Shown: positions 8,412 through 16,553, counted from the stretch's first letter. The stretch: 34,723 nucleotides of DNA from Pseudorhodobacter sp. E13 (GCF_003991405.1 NZ_RPEN01000137.1:1-34723); one strand, 5' to 3'. The notes: generated by a model from the sequence alone, not told the origin. Numbers and translations are program-made.

Positions 8412-9032
8412 ATGTCCAGCGTTTCCTCTCTCTTTGCCACCCAGCTTTATCGCGCAACCCTCACCGAATTTGGCGACAAGATCAGCGCGGAGGAGTTGGA
8501 AAATACCTGTCTCGGCATCGCCGAAGATGATGAGGCGGGCCAAAACTGGTGCGTGGAAAACGACTATGCCGGATACACCAGCTATGCCTCTCTGGACGAT
8601 CTGCCTTGGCGCGATCCGTTGTTCAAACAGGTTGCCAAGGCTTTGGACAAACATGTCGCAGCCTTCGCTGAAACGCTCGCATTCGATCTGGGCGGCAAGA
8701 AACTGATCCTCGATTCGCTCTGGATCAATATCCTGCCGCAAGGGGGTATCCACACCTCGCATATCCACCCGCACAGCGTCATCAGCGGCACCACCTATGT
8801 CGCGATGCCCGAAGGGGCCAGCGCCATCAAGTTTGAAGACCCGCGCTTGCAGATGATGATGGCCGCCCCCCCGCGCCGCGCCGATGCGCCCGAGGATCTG
8901 CGCAACTTCATCTATGTAAAGCCCAAGGTTGGCGATATCCTGCTGTGGGAAAGCTGGCTGCGCCATGAGGTGCCGATGAATATGGCCGAAGAAGACCGTA
9001 TCTCGGTCAGTTTCAATTACGCTTGGGGCTGA
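8412..9032 (+). CDS. Putative 2OG-Fe(II) oxygenase (TIGR02466-like)
   Basis: The 206-residue protein resembles the TIGR02466/PF13759 group of putative 2-oxoglutarate- and iron-dependent dioxygenases. Visible motifs are HIHPHSVISGTTYV (residues 117-130), which supplies metal-binding histidines, GDILLWESWLRHEVPMN with the distal histidine H185, and RISVSFNY, where R196 would bind 2-oxoglutarate. The substrate is unknown for the family. The start ATG follows CAACAGG. It is a single gene 163 bp after fliP with no operon partner. The family match is from memory and the function is unassigned. Confidence 0.8.
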   Translation: MSSVSSLFATQLYRATLTEFGDKISAEELENTCLGIAEDDEAGQNWCVENDYAGYTSYASLDDLPWRDPLFKQVAKALDKHVAAFAETLAFDLGGKKLILDSLWINILPQGGIHTSHIHPHSVISGTTYVAMPEGASAIKFEDPRLQMMMAAPPRRADAPEDLRNFIYVKPKVGDILLWESWLRHEVPMNMAEEDRISVSFNYAWG

Positions 9033-9077
9033 CCCCCGCACCACATCAAATAATGCCCTCATTCACATCTGTTCAAA

Positions 9078-9632
9078 ATGCGCTTTCTTGCCCTGATTTC
9101 CACAATTGTGGCCTGCGCCTCGCTGGTTGCGGCCCTGCTTCCGGGCCTATCAGACTGGCTGTTGCTGACGGTGCCAACGCTTCTGGCGAGCCTGTTTTTG
9201 CTGCTGCGCCATCGCCCGACCATATCCGAAAAACGGATTGTGGTCGATGCCTCCAACGTCATGTATTGGCTTGATAACACGCCCAAAATCGACACCCTGC
9301 GCGATGTCTTGCAAGCATTGAAGGCACAAGGCTTCACCCCCGGCACGATCTTTGATGCCAATGCCGGCTACCTCCTGACAGGAAGATATTTGGATGATGG
9401 CGATTTGGCGCGGCTTCTGGGCTTGCCCATTCAAAACGTCGTGGTGGTGCAAAAAGGCACCCCGGCAGACCCCGTGATCCTGCGCGCCGCGCGCGATCTT
9501 GGCGCGCCGATCCTCAGCAATGACCTGTATCGCGATTGGGTCGGCGATCATCCAGAGATCAAAACCCCCGGCCATCTCATCAAAGGTGGCTACAAGGATG
9601 GCGCGCTTTGGCTTGGCCTGCCCGCCGCCTGA
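9078..9632 (+). CDS. Membrane-anchored NYN/PIN-like ribonuclease
   Basis: The 184-residue protein has two N-terminal hydrophobic helices (about 3-22 and 26-44). A soluble domain of the NYN/Zc3h12a (Regnase) PIN type follows: IVVDASNVMYW (D57, N60), GTIFDANAGY (D93), ADPVILRAARDLGAPILSND (D131, N148, D149) and YRDW (D153). These acidic residues match the metal-binding set of this RNase fold. I infer a membrane-tethered, metal-dependent RNase; the target is unknown. The ribosome site is weak. Its 3' end overlaps the convergent GNAT gene by 43 bp. Confidence 0.75.
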   Translation: MRFLALISTIVACASLVAALLPGLSDWLLLTVPTLLASLFLLLRHRPTISEKRIVVDASNVMYWLDNTPKIDTLRDVLQALKAQGFTPGTIFDANAGYLLTGRYLDDGDLARLLGLPIQNVVVVQKGTPADPVILRAARDLGAPILSNDLYRDWVGDHPEIKTPGHLIKGGYKDGALWLGLPAA

Positions 9633-10147
9633 CCTGTGGCACGGTCCAGCCGATAGGTGGCACAAGACTGCCCATAATGCTGCTCAATCCCCAGATCACG
9701 CATCCCCAACCGCTCCATCACGCGGATCGAGGCGCGATTGTCAGGATGCGCAACCGCAATCACATGGTCCACTCCGACCCGCGTAAAGGCAAAGGCAACC
9801 GCCGCGCGCGCCGCTTCCGAGGCAAAACCTTGCCCCCACGCGTCCCGACGCAAGCGCCACCCGATCTCAAGCGGTGCAGCTTCCTCATGCGCAAGATGCT
9901 GCACACACGCGCTTCCCAACACCGCGCCATCCGCACGCGACATCAAAGCCCACCAGGAAAACCCAAAAAGCGCCCAGCGGCCCTGCACCCGCTCTATCGC
10001 TGCTTGCGTCTCCGCCCGCGTCCGCGGCTTGCCATCCCCGATAAAGCGCATCACCTCCGGGTCACCGTCCATGGCGAACAGGCCTTCCAGATGCTGTGGC
10101 TGAAACGGCTCCATCCGCAGCCGCTCCGTGATCACTTCAAAACCCAT
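9590..10147 (-). CDS. GNAT family N-acetyltransferase (RimJ/RimL-like)
   Basis: The 185-residue protein shows the acetyltransferase_3 pattern: TERLRMEPFQPQHLEGLFAM at the N-terminus, GSACVQHL and EIGWRLRRDAWGQGFASEA, which contains the acetyl-CoA pyrophosphate-binding loop. It continues with VDHVIAVAHPDNRASIRVME and RLGMRDLG. This layout is typical of RimJ/RimL-like enzymes that acetylate amino groups of proteins or small molecules; the substrate cannot be told. The start follows GGCGAGGG. The last 14 codons overlap the convergent NYN gene. Confidence 0.88.
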   Translation of the reverse strand: MGFEVITERLRMEPFQPQHLEGLFAMDGDPEVMRFIGDGKPRTRAETQAAIERVQGRWALFGFSWWALMSRADGAVLGSACVQHLAHEEAAPLEIGWRLRRDAWGQGFASEAARAAVAFAFTRVGVDHVIAVAHPDNRASIRVMERLGMRDLGIEQHYGQSCATYRLDRATGQAAGRPSQSAPSL

Positions 10148-10164
10148 CGCCCTCGCCCTTTCAT

Positions 10165-10227
10165 CTATTCAAAAATATCCTCGGGGGGTGAGGCGCCTTG
10201 CGCCGAGGGGGGCAGACAGCCCCCCTC
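10165..10227. repeat. GC-rich double hairpin after an AAAATATCC motif
   Basis: Directly upstream of the GNAT gene, CAAAAATATCCTCGGGGGG is followed by two perfect hairpins: GGCGC-CTT-GCGCC (10192-10204) and GAGGGGGGC-AGACA-GCCCCCCTC (10205-10227). The second is a 9-bp all but pure GC stem without a T-tract. From memory such AATATCC/GGATATT-plus-GC units recur between genes in Rhodobacteraceae genomes. There is only one copy in this window. Confidence 0.45.
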
Positions 10228-10404
10228 CCGCGCCACCACACATACCCCGCCCCATTCTCAACCCAATAGCGGTTGCCAATAGCCCAATGCCCTAGCCAAA
10301 GGGCAATGCACTGGCATCGCCGCAAGCAGGCTTGGCTTTTCACCACCGCCCCGCCTATAAGCGGGGCAAAGCATCCTTGCCTTCATAGCCGAAAGCCCCC
10401 GACC

Positions 10405-11019
10405 ATGACCATTCATCTCTATCGAAACGACCTGCCCGACGGGCTTGACCTTGGCACGATCGTCGCGATTGATACCGAAACCATGGGGCTGGACCCCCGG
10501 CGAGATCGGCTCTGTGTGGTGCAGCTTTCTTCGGGCGATGGTCATGCGCATCTGGTGCAGATTGCCAAAGGTCAAACCTCGGCGCCCAATCTGGAACGTC
10601 TGCTGACCGACCCCAAAGTGACCAAGCTGTTCCATTTCGGTCGCTTCGATATTGCCGCCTTGCAAAACGCTTTTGGCATTGTCACCGCCCCGGTTTGGTG
10701 CACCAAGATCGCCTCGCGGCTTGTGCGCACCTTCACGGATCGGCATGGGCTGAAATATCTGTTGTCGGAACTGGTCGGCGTCGATGTGTCCAAGCAGCAG
10801 CAAACCTCTGACTGGGGCGCAGATACCCTGACCGAGGCGCAAAAGGATTACGCCGCCTCGGACGTGCTGTATCTGCACAAGCTGAAAGAGGCGCTGGAGG
10901 CCCGGCTGATCCGCGAAGACCGCATGGACCTTGCACAGCGCCTGTTCCATTTTCTGCCAACCCGGGCAGAGCTTGACCTGATGGGATATGACGAGCCGCT
11001 GGACATCTATCACCACTAA
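10405..11019 (+). CDS. Ribonuclease D-like 3'-5' exonuclease
   Basis: The 204-residue protein is a stand-alone DEDDy exonuclease domain, without the HRDC domains of full-length RNase D. The catalytic set is visible: D23 and E25 in AIDTETMGLDP, D82 in FHFGRFDIAAL, and Y149/D153 in YAASDVLYL. The ATG at 10405 is chosen because the domain begins there; the open frame upstream is not conserved-looking. Such proteins trim RNA 3' ends (tRNA or others). In Rhodobacteraceae it precedes lptC, as here. A long GC hairpin follows its stop. Confidence 0.9.
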   Translation: MTIHLYRNDLPDGLDLGTIVAIDTETMGLDPRRDRLCVVQLSSGDGHAHLVQIAKGQTSAPNLERLLTDPKVTKLFHFGRFDIAALQNAFGIVTAPVWCTKIASRLVRTFTDRHGLKYLLSELVGVDVSKQQQTSDWGADTLTEAQKDYAASDVLYLHKLKEALEARLIREDRMDLAQRLFHFLPTRAELDLMGYDEPLDIYHH

Positions 11020-11065
11020 AGCCCCCGGATCGGCGGAGGAACGCCGCAGCGGCACCGGGAGGCTT
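11019..11065 (+). terminator. Nested GC hairpin after the RNase D-like gene
   Basis: AAGCCCCCGG (11019-11028) pairs with CCGGGAGGCTT (11055-11065) with one bulged base. Inside, CGGCG (11031-11035) pairs with CGCCG (11042-11046). There is no T-tract, so this is a stem at the operon break rather than a textbook intrinsic terminator. Confidence 0.4.
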
Positions 11066-11119
11066 GGCCCGGCACGCCGAAGCGATTAGCTTGAACCGAC
11101 CTGCGACCAGAACGTGAGC

Positions 11120-11737
11120 ATGATGAACGGGCATGACAACTTTCATTCTACCGTTGTCGCATGGCTCAAGGTTGCCCTGCCGCTGATCGCGCTTGCGATC
11201 TTGTCGACCTTGTTTCTGGTGTCCCGCACGATTGATCCGGCTGATGCGATCCCTTTCGCAGAAGTGGATATCGAAGACCGCGTGCGCGAACCGCGCCTGA
11301 CCAACCCGACATGGGCAGGTGTCACTGATGACGGTGCCGCGCTGACCATCGCCGCAGATGAGGCCCGGCCCGAACGGGACGGCAGCGCCGGTTCTACCGC
11401 CAGCAAGCTGGTCGTCGAATTGCAGACACCGGATGGCGGCGTCGCAAAGCTTGTCTCGGCCCAAGGCGTGCTGAATACGACGACCAAACGGTTCACGGCG
11501 GATGGCGGCGTGACGATTACCACCTCCACCGGATATGAGCTGGAGACAGAAACCCTGACCGCCGCATTGGATCGCACCTCATTTGTCAGCGATGGCGCGG
11601 TGCAAGGCACAGGCCCCGCAGGGACCATCACCGCCGGGCAGATGGAGATTACACAGGAAAGTAATGGCTCTGACAGTTATCTTCTTGTTTTCAAGAAGGG
11701 CGTCAGGCTGTTATACCTACCAGCAATTCAACAATAG
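11120..11737 (+). CDS. lptC: LPS export ABC transporter periplasmic protein LptC
   Basis: LptC is the bitopic inner-membrane partner of LptBFG that hands lipopolysaccharide to LptA. The protein is about 205 residues. It has an N-terminal TM helix (WLKVALPLIALAILSTLFLVS) preceded by a short cytoplasmic part containing DNFHS. A beta-jellyroll periplasmic domain with NPTWAGVTDDGAALTI, LVSAQGVLNTTTKRFTADGG and YELETETLTAAL follows. The start is uncertain: GTG at 11114, ATG at 11120 and ATG at 11123 are all in frame, and none has a strong ribosome site. It heads lptC-lptA-lptB. Confidence 0.92.
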   Translation: MMNGHDNFHSTVVAWLKVALPLIALAILSTLFLVSRTIDPADAIPFAEVDIEDRVREPRLTNPTWAGVTDDGAALTIAADEARPERDGSAGSTASKLVVELQTPDGGVAKLVSAQGVLNTTTKRFTADGGVTITTSTGYELETETLTAALDRTSFVSDGAVQGTGPAGTITAGQMEITQESNGSDSYLLVFKKGVRLLYLPAIQQ

Positions 11738-11752
11738 GTTTCGGGACAGGGC

Positions 11753-12253
11753 ATGTTTAAGGCGTTACGCGTATCCACCATCGTGGCACTGTTTGCCCTG
11801 TTTCCCGTCTTGTCCTTGGCGCAGGGGGCTAGCGTTGCCTTTGGCGGGTTGAAACAAGACACAACGCTGCCCGTCGAGGTCACAGCGGATAATCTTGCGG
11901 TCAATCAAGCTGATGGCACAGCCGAATTTTCCGGCAATGTGCTGGTCGGCCAAGGCGACATGCGGCTGTCGGCCGGGCGCGTCAAAGTGGAATACACTGC
12001 CGATGGCACAGGAATTTCCCGGCTTTTCGCCAGCGAAGGCGTCACGCTGATCAACGCCACCGATGCTGCCGAGGCGCGCGAAGCGATTTACACCATCGAA
12101 AGCGGTGAAGTGGTGATGACCGGGGATGTTTTGCTGACCCAAGGCGGCAATGCCCTGTCAGGGCAAAAGCTGGTGATTGACCTGAAGGCCGGGACCGGGG
12201 TGATGGAAGGGCGGGTGCAAACCGTCTTTCAGCCGGGCAAGGCCAAGAACTGA
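11753..12253 (+). CDS. lptA: LPS transport periplasmic protein LptA
   Basis: LptA forms the periplasmic bridge that carries lipopolysaccharide from LptC to LptD. The 166-residue protein has a signal peptide (about 1-23, ending SLAQG) and an OstA-like beta domain: LPVEVTADNLAVNQADGTAEFSG and NVLVGQGDMRLSAGRVKVEY, then VVMTGDVLLTQGGNALSGQK. Length and layout are usual for alphaproteobacterial LptA. It begins 15 nt after lptC and its stop overlaps the lptB start by one base. Confidence 0.93.
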   Translation: MFKALRVSTIVALFALFPVLSLAQGASVAFGGLKQDTTLPVEVTADNLAVNQADGTAEFSGNVLVGQGDMRLSAGRVKVEYTADGTGISRLFASEGVTLINATDAAEAREAIYTIESGEVVMTGDVLLTQGGNALSGQKLVIDLKAGTGVMEGRVQTVFQPGKAKN

Positions 12254-13011
12254 TGCCCCCCCCTGAACTCCACGTCAAAGAGGGTGATGCCGGCCTGCAT
12301 ATTCGCGGCCTGCGCAAAAGCTATAAAAAGCGGCCCGTGATCCGCGATGTGTCCATGCATCTGAACCGGGGGGAGGTGGTTGCCCTTCTGGGGCCCAACG
12401 GCTCGGGCAAGACCACTTGTTTTTATGCGATTGCGGGCCTGGTTTCGCCCGAGGGCGGGCAGGTTCTGATCAATGGGCGCGATGTGACCGGGTTGCCGAT
12501 GTATCGGCGGGCGCGGCTGGGCATCGGCTATTTGCCGCAAGAGGTCAGTATCTTTCGCGGCCTGTCGGTCGAAGACAATATCCTCGCCGTGCTGGAAATC
12601 GCGCTGGATGACCGCCACAAGCGGCGGGAGCGGCTGGAAGAGCTGTTGTCCGAGTTTTCCATCACCCATCTGCGCCGCGCCCCGGCTTTGGCGCTGTCGG
12701 GCGGGGAACGGCGGCGCGTCGAGATTGCGCGCTGTCTTGCCGCAGACCCGAAATATCTGCTGTTGGATGAACCCTTTGCCGGCGTCGACCCCATCGCCGT
12801 GGGCGAGATTCGCCACCTTGTCAGCGATTTGAAACGTCGCGGCATCGGGGTGCTGATCACCGATCACAACGTCCGCGAGACGCTGGAGATCGTGGACCGC
12901 GCCTATATTCTGCATGACGGCACCGTTTTGATGAGCGGGACCACCGATGAGGTGGTGCGCGACGAAAACGTGCGCCGCGTCTATCTGGGCCAGAATTTTC
13001 GCATCAGCTAA
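12253..13011 (+). CDS. lptB: LPS export ABC transporter ATP-binding protein LptB
   Basis: LptB is the cytoplasmic ATPase that powers lipopolysaccharide extraction by LptBFGC. The 252-residue protein has all ABC motifs: Walker A GPNGSGKTT (about 47-55), a Q-loop at YLPQEVSIFRGLSVEDNI (the LptB-type SIFRxLSVxxN sequence), signature LSGGERRRVEIAR, Walker B LLLDEPFAGVDPIAV, and H-loop ITDHNV. The C-terminus VRRVYLGQNFRI is also typical. lptF and lptG are not in the window, as usual in this group. Confidence 0.96.
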   Translation: MPPPELHVKEGDAGLHIRGLRKSYKKRPVIRDVSMHLNRGEVVALLGPNGSGKTTCFYAIAGLVSPEGGQVLINGRDVTGLPMYRRARLGIGYLPQEVSIFRGLSVEDNILAVLEIALDDRHKRRERLEELLSEFSITHLRRAPALALSGGERRRVEIARCLAADPKYLLLDEPFAGVDPIAVGEIRHLVSDLKRRGIGVLITDHNVRETLEIVDRAYILHDGTVLMSGTTDEVVRDENVRRVYLGQNFRIS

Positions 13012-13236
13012 TTGCCGCGCAACCCATCGTTTCCAAGCAACCCCATTGACAAGTCGGCCTTCTGTGTCGCCAAATACTCTGGATGCTAGCACTACCGAAC
13101 AGGTGACATAGCTTTCGTTGATGGTCGTAACCGACCAGAAACAAAAGGTTTTCGTTAACTTGTTTGGTGTCTAAACCCATCGGCAGGGTGCCTCGCAGCG
13201 TGCAGGTGTCCTATGTCGAAACAAAGAGGAGGGATT

Positions 13237-13812
13237 ATGCGGTATCAGATCACGGGCAAACAGATCGACATTGGTGAGGCGTTGCAAACGCACGTCAAAG
13301 CAGAACTTGGGGAGACTGTTGAAAAATATGCTCAACGCCCGACCGAAGCTGTCGTGATTTTCTCTCGGAATGCTCATGAATTGGTCTGTGAATCGACAAT
13401 CCACCTGTCCACCGGGCTGACTGCACAGGCCAAAGGTCACGCGACCGAGATTTATGCCGCCTTTGAAGCTTGCCGCGAAAAGATGGACAAGCAGTTGCGC
13501 CGCTACAAGCGCCGTCTGCGCGACCACCACCGCGACCGCGTAACCCCTGTTGAGTTTGACGGCGGTTCCTCTTATATCCTCGCGGGAAACGAAGAGCACG
13601 AGGATGCGGAGCCCGAGACGCTTCAGCCCATGATCATCGCCGAGATGGAAACCAAGGTTCCCACACTTTCGGTCGGCGAGGCGGTCATGCAGTTGGAATT
13701 GGCAGGGCAACGCATGCTGGTGTTTCGCAACTCGAAGCACAGCGGTGTGAATGTCGTGTATCGTCGTGATGACGGGAACATCGGCTGGATTGACCCGCGC
13801 AACAGTAAATAA
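13237..13812 (+). CDS. hpf: Ribosome hibernation promoting factor, long form
   Basis: Long HPF binds the 30S subunit in stationary phase and drives 100S ribosome dimer formation. The 191-residue protein has an N-terminal S30AE domain (MRYQITGKQIDIGEALQTHV, with AKGHATEIYAAFEACREKMDKQL-type helix at about 70-95). A linker follows, then the C-terminal dimerisation domain with MQLELAGQRMLVFRNSKHSG and VNVVYRRDDGNIGWIDP. The ATG at 13237 is preferred over 13213 because it has a strong AGGAGGG (13227-13233) and the family begins here. A 225-bp gap without rpoN precedes it. Confidence 0.95.
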   Translation: MRYQITGKQIDIGEALQTHVKAELGETVEKYAQRPTEAVVIFSRNAHELVCESTIHLSTGLTAQAKGHATEIYAAFEACREKMDKQLRRYKRRLRDHHRDRVTPVEFDGGSSYILAGNEEHEDAEPETLQPMIIAEMETKVPTLSVGEAVMQLELAGQRMLVFRNSKHSGVNVVYRRDDGNIGWIDPRNSK

Positions 13813-13813
13813 A

Positions 13814-13830
13814 GCGCCGCATCGTGGCGC
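13814..13830 (+). promoter_or_regulatory. Small hairpin between hpf and ptsN
   Basis: GCGCC-GCATCGT-GGCGC lies in the 33-nt gap directly after the hpf stop and before the ptsN ribosome site (AGGA at 13831-13834). There is no T-tract. It could set differential mRNA stability between hpf and ptsN, which is inference. Confidence 0.3.
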
Positions 13831-13845
13831 AGGAAAAAGCGGACC

Positions 13846-14313
13846 ATGAATCTTTCTGATATCCTTGCGCCCGGTGCCGTTCGCATCGTCAGCCATCTGA
13901 CCAGCAAAAAGCGGCTCTTCCAAGAAATTGGTGAGATTGTCGCCTCGGTTCACGGGCTGAATGCATCTGTTGCGATTGAAGGTCTGCAAGAACGCGAAAG
14001 CCTTGGCCCCACCGGTGTGGGCCATGGCATCGCCCTGCCCCATGCCCGTTTGCAAGAATTGCAAAAGATCATCGGGGTTTTTGTGCGTTTGGAAAAACCG
14101 CTGGATTATGACTCGGTTGATCGGCAGCCTGTCGATCTGGTCTTTGCCCTGTTCGCCCCCAAGGATTCCGGGGTGGACCACCTGAAAGCGCTGGCACTTG
14201 TGTCGCGCACCATGCGCGATGCAGGCGTGGTCGCCAAGCTGCGCGCCAATTCCGACCCTGCCAAGCTGCACGCCATTCTGACCGAGGCGCGCGCGCCGCA
14301 AGCCGCAGCCTGA
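13846..14313 (+). CDS. ptsN: Nitrogen PTS EIIA protein PtsN
   Basis: PtsN (EIIA-Ntr) is the terminal phosphocarrier of the nitrogen-related PTS. It acts through protein contacts, not sugar transport. The 155-residue product has the EIIA fold with the phosphorylated histidine H66 in [16 protein letters not shown]. It also shows [29 protein letters not shown], typical of the family. The start follows AGGA. It sits between hpf and queG. No ptsH, ptsI or ptsP is nearby. Confidence 0.95.
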   Translation: MNLSDILAPGAVRIVSHLTSKKRLFQEIGEIVASVHGLNASVAIEGLQERESLGPTGVGHGIALPHARLQELQKIIGVFVRLEKPLDYDSVDRQPVDLVFALFAPKDSGVDHLKALALVSRTMRDAGVVAKLRANSDPAKLHAILTEARAPQAAA

Positions 14314-14321
14314 TCGGGGCC

Positions 14322-15359
14322 GTGGCACCCGGCGTCACCCGCGAAACCATCCACGCCCGCGCAATGGCCGAGGGGTTTTCCGCCTTTGGCATCTGCGCGC
14401 CCGATGCCACGCCCCACACGGCAGGGCGTTTGGACCAGTTTGTCGCGTTGGGGCGGCATGGGCAAATGGGTTGGATGGCCGAACGCATGGGCTGGCGCGG
14501 GTCTGCCGCCGCTCTTTGGCCCGAGGCGCGGTCGGTTATCATGCTGGCCGAGGTATACACCCCCGAAGGCAACCCGCTTGACGTTCTGGCCCAAACGGAC
14601 CGCGCGGCGGTTTCCGTCTATGCGCAGGGGCGCGATTATCATGATCTAGTCAAGAAGCGGTTGAAACGTCTGGGGCGCTGGCTGGTTGAGGCGACAGGCG
14701 CAGAAATCAAGGTGTTCGTTGATACCGCCCCCGTGATGGAAAAGCCTTTGGCACAGGCGGCAGGTTTGGGCTGGCAAGGCAAACACACCAATCTTCTGTC
14801 GCGTGATCTGGGCAATTGGTTCTTTTTGGGCGCGCTGTTCACCACGCTTGATCTGCCCAAGGACAGCCCCGAAAGCAGCCATTGCGGCACTTGCACCGCC
14901 TGTCTGGATATTTGCCCGACAAAGGCTTTTCCCGCGCCTTATCAATTGGATGCACGGCGCTGCATTTCCTATCTGACCATTGAGCACAAAGGCCCGATCG
15001 ACGCAGAGTTGCGCCCGCTTTTGGGCAACCGCATTTATGGCTGTGATGATTGTCTGGCGATCTGCCCGTGGAACAAATTTGCCGTTGCCGCCTCGGAAAT
15101 CGGCTATGCGCCGCGGGTCGGCGCGCCCTTGCTGGCAGAGCTTGCCGCGCTGGATGATGCCACCTTTCGCGCTCGGTTTTCCGGCAGCCCGGTCAAACGC
15201 ATCGGGCGCGACAGGTTCCTGCGCAATGTGCTCTATGCCATCGGAAATTCCGGCAACCCGGACCTGCGCGCCGCCGCCGCGCCGCATGTGGCAGACCCGG
15301 ATCCGGCGGTTGCCGATGCCGCCCAATGGGCACTGCACCGCCTGTCTCTGGCGCCTTAG
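14322..15359 (+). CDS. queG: Epoxyqueuosine reductase QueG
   Basis: QueG reduces epoxyqueuosine to queuosine in tRNA, using cobalamin and two 4Fe-4S clusters. The 345-residue protein shows D134 in [12 protein letters not shown] (catalytic acid position), [11 protein letters not shown], the ferredoxin motif [12 protein letters not shown] (C188, C191, C194, C198), C214, and [13 protein letters not shown] (C241, C244, C248). A C-terminal HEAT-like segment (about 300-343) follows. The start is GTG at 14322, 8 nt after the ptsN stop. An ATG further in would remove conserved sequence. Confidence 0.95.
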   Translation: MAPGVTRETIHARAMAEGFSAFGICAPDATPHTAGRLDQFVALGRHGQMGWMAERMGWRGSAAALWPEARSVIMLAEVYTPEGNPLDVLAQTDRAAVSVYAQGRDYHDLVKKRLKRLGRWLVEATGAEIKVFVDTAPVMEKPLAQAAGLGWQGKHTNLLSRDLGNWFFLGALFTTLDLPKDSPESSHCGTCTACLDICPTKAFPAPYQLDARRCISYLTIEHKGPIDAELRPLLGNRIYGCDDCLAICPWNKFAVAASEIGYAPRVGAPLLAELAALDDATFRARFSGSPVKRIGRDRFLRNVLYAIGNSGNPDLRAAAAPHVADPDPAVADAAQWALHRLSLAP

Positions 15360-15428
15360 GCCACCAAGGGGGCGACTTTTCCCGCAAAACGTGTTACCTT
15401 TGGCGGGCATAACCTATGGGAGGATGCC

Positions 15429-15623
15429 ATGACCAAACATCTCGCAGATCACCGCAACCCGCCCAACCTGCTGCGCCGCAAGTATTTCTGGGCTTTGGAA
15501 CGCACGGCGAATGAAACCGCGCCGCATCCGGTGATCAAAACCCTGTCAAAGCGCGCGCAGCCCCGAACAGACGCCAGCCGCATGCAGCATTTCCTGCGGA
15601 TTGAGCGTGGTGAAATGGCCTGA
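15429..15623 (+). CDS. Small basic hypothetical protein
   Basis: A 64-residue, strongly basic protein (many R, K and H; no TM, no cysteine pair) reads MTKHLADHRNPPNLLRRKYF at its start. A good ribosome site (GGGAGG at 15418-15423, 5 nt spacing) and a terminator hairpin starting exactly at the TGA stop argue that it is real. I do not recognise a family. It lies 69 nt after queG and convergent to ilvE. The opposite strand holds a 60-codon open frame that has no ribosome site and is taken as a shadow. Confidence 0.6.
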   Translation: MTKHLADHRNPPNLLRRKYFWALERTANETAPHPVIKTLSKRAQPRTDASRMQHFLRIERGEMA

Positions 15624-15659
15624 GGGCCCACGGTTTTTCACCGAAAACGCAGGCCCTCA
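15621..15659. terminator. Two-sided terminator-like hairpin between the small gene and ilvE
   Basis: TGAGGGCC (15621-15628) and GGCCCTCA (15652-15659) are perfect inverted repeats. A second inner pair is GTTTT (15633-15637) with AAAAC (15644-15648). The left arm contains the TGA stop of the small plus-strand gene, and the right arm ends 7 nt from the ilvE stop. The site can serve both convergent genes; no long T-tract follows. Confidence 0.6.
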
Positions 15660-15665
15660 GGGGGG

Positions 15666-16532
15666 TTAGCGGCGCACCAGCGCCTCATATTCCGCCGAGA
15701 TATCGCGGGTCAGTTGGCCGACTTCGAAGTTGTAATCGCCAATCTGACCCACGGGCGTAATCTCGGCGGCGGTCCCCGTCAGCCAGCATTGCTGCATGCT
15801 TTCCAGCTCTGCGGCTTCGATCCGGCGCTCCTGCACCTCGATGCCCTTTTCCTTCAGCATCCCGATCACGGTTTGCCGGGTGATCCCGTTCAGGATGCCA
15901 TCGGCCAGCGGCGTATGCACCACGCCATCCTTGACGAAAAAGATATTCGCCCCGGTCGCCTCGGCCACATAACCGCGATAATCAAACATCATCGCGTCTG
16001 AACAGCCTTTCGCCTCGGCCGCGTGTTTGGACATGGTGCAGATCATGTAAAGCCCTGCCGCCTTGGCCGCATGGGGAATGGTTTCCGGGCTGGGCCGCTT
16101 CCATTTCGCGATGTCCAGCTTGGCCCCTTTCATCTTAGCGTCGCCATAGTAATTCCCCCATTCCCAGACAGCGATAGCCAGATGGATCGGGTTGCGCTTG
16201 GAGGCCACGCCCATATCCTCACCCGCGCCGCGCCATGCCACCGGGCGCACATAGGCATTGGTCAGCCCGTTGGCTTTCAGCGTGGCTTCCTTTGCGGCCT
16301 CAATCTCGGCCACCGACCAGGGCAGTTCCATATCCAGCAATTCGCCGGATTTGCGCAGCCGTTCGGAATGTTCCACCGATTTGAAAATCTTGCCGTTGTA
16401 GCAGCGTTCGCCTTCAAACACCGACGAGGCGTAGTGCATCGCATGGGTCAGGATATGCACTTTGGCACTGCGCCAATCGACAAGCTCCCCGTCCATCCAG
16501 ATTTTGCCATCACGGTCATCATATCCAGCCAT
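15666..16532 (-). CDS. ilvE: Branched-chain amino acid aminotransferase
   Basis: IlvE catalyses the last, reversible transamination step of leucine, isoleucine and valine synthesis using pyridoxal phosphate. The 288-residue protein is a class IV aminotransferase. It shows WMDGELVDW, HILTHAMHYASSVFEGERCY, VRPVAWRG, the probable PLP lysine K157 in PHAAKAAGLYM, GYVAEATGANIFFV and GILNGITRQTVI. The ATG at 16532 has a strong GAGGGAGGG upstream; the open frame further upstream (to 16646) is promoter DNA. It is monocistronic and divergent from petP. Confidence 0.96.
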   Translation of the reverse strand: MAGYDDRDGKIWMDGELVDWRSAKVHILTHAMHYASSVFEGERCYNGKIFKSVEHSERLRKSGELLDMELPWSVAEIEAAKEATLKANGLTNAYVRPVAWRGAGEDMGVASKRNPIHLAIAVWEWGNYYGDAKMKGAKLDIAKWKRPSPETIPHAAKAAGLYMICTMSKHAAEAKGCSDAMMFDYRGYVAEATGANIFFVKDGVVHTPLADGILNGITRQTVIGMLKEKGIEVQERRIEAAELESMQQCWLTGTAAEITPVGQIGDYNFEVGQLTRDISAEYEALVRR

Positions 16533-16553
16533 CGCTGCGCCCTCCCTCGGGTG

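Noticed and set aside
13046-13080. TTGACA followed by AAATAC as a sigma-70 promoter for hpf
   Set aside because: The spacing to the only -10-like sequence is about 20-21 bp, too long for a confident call.
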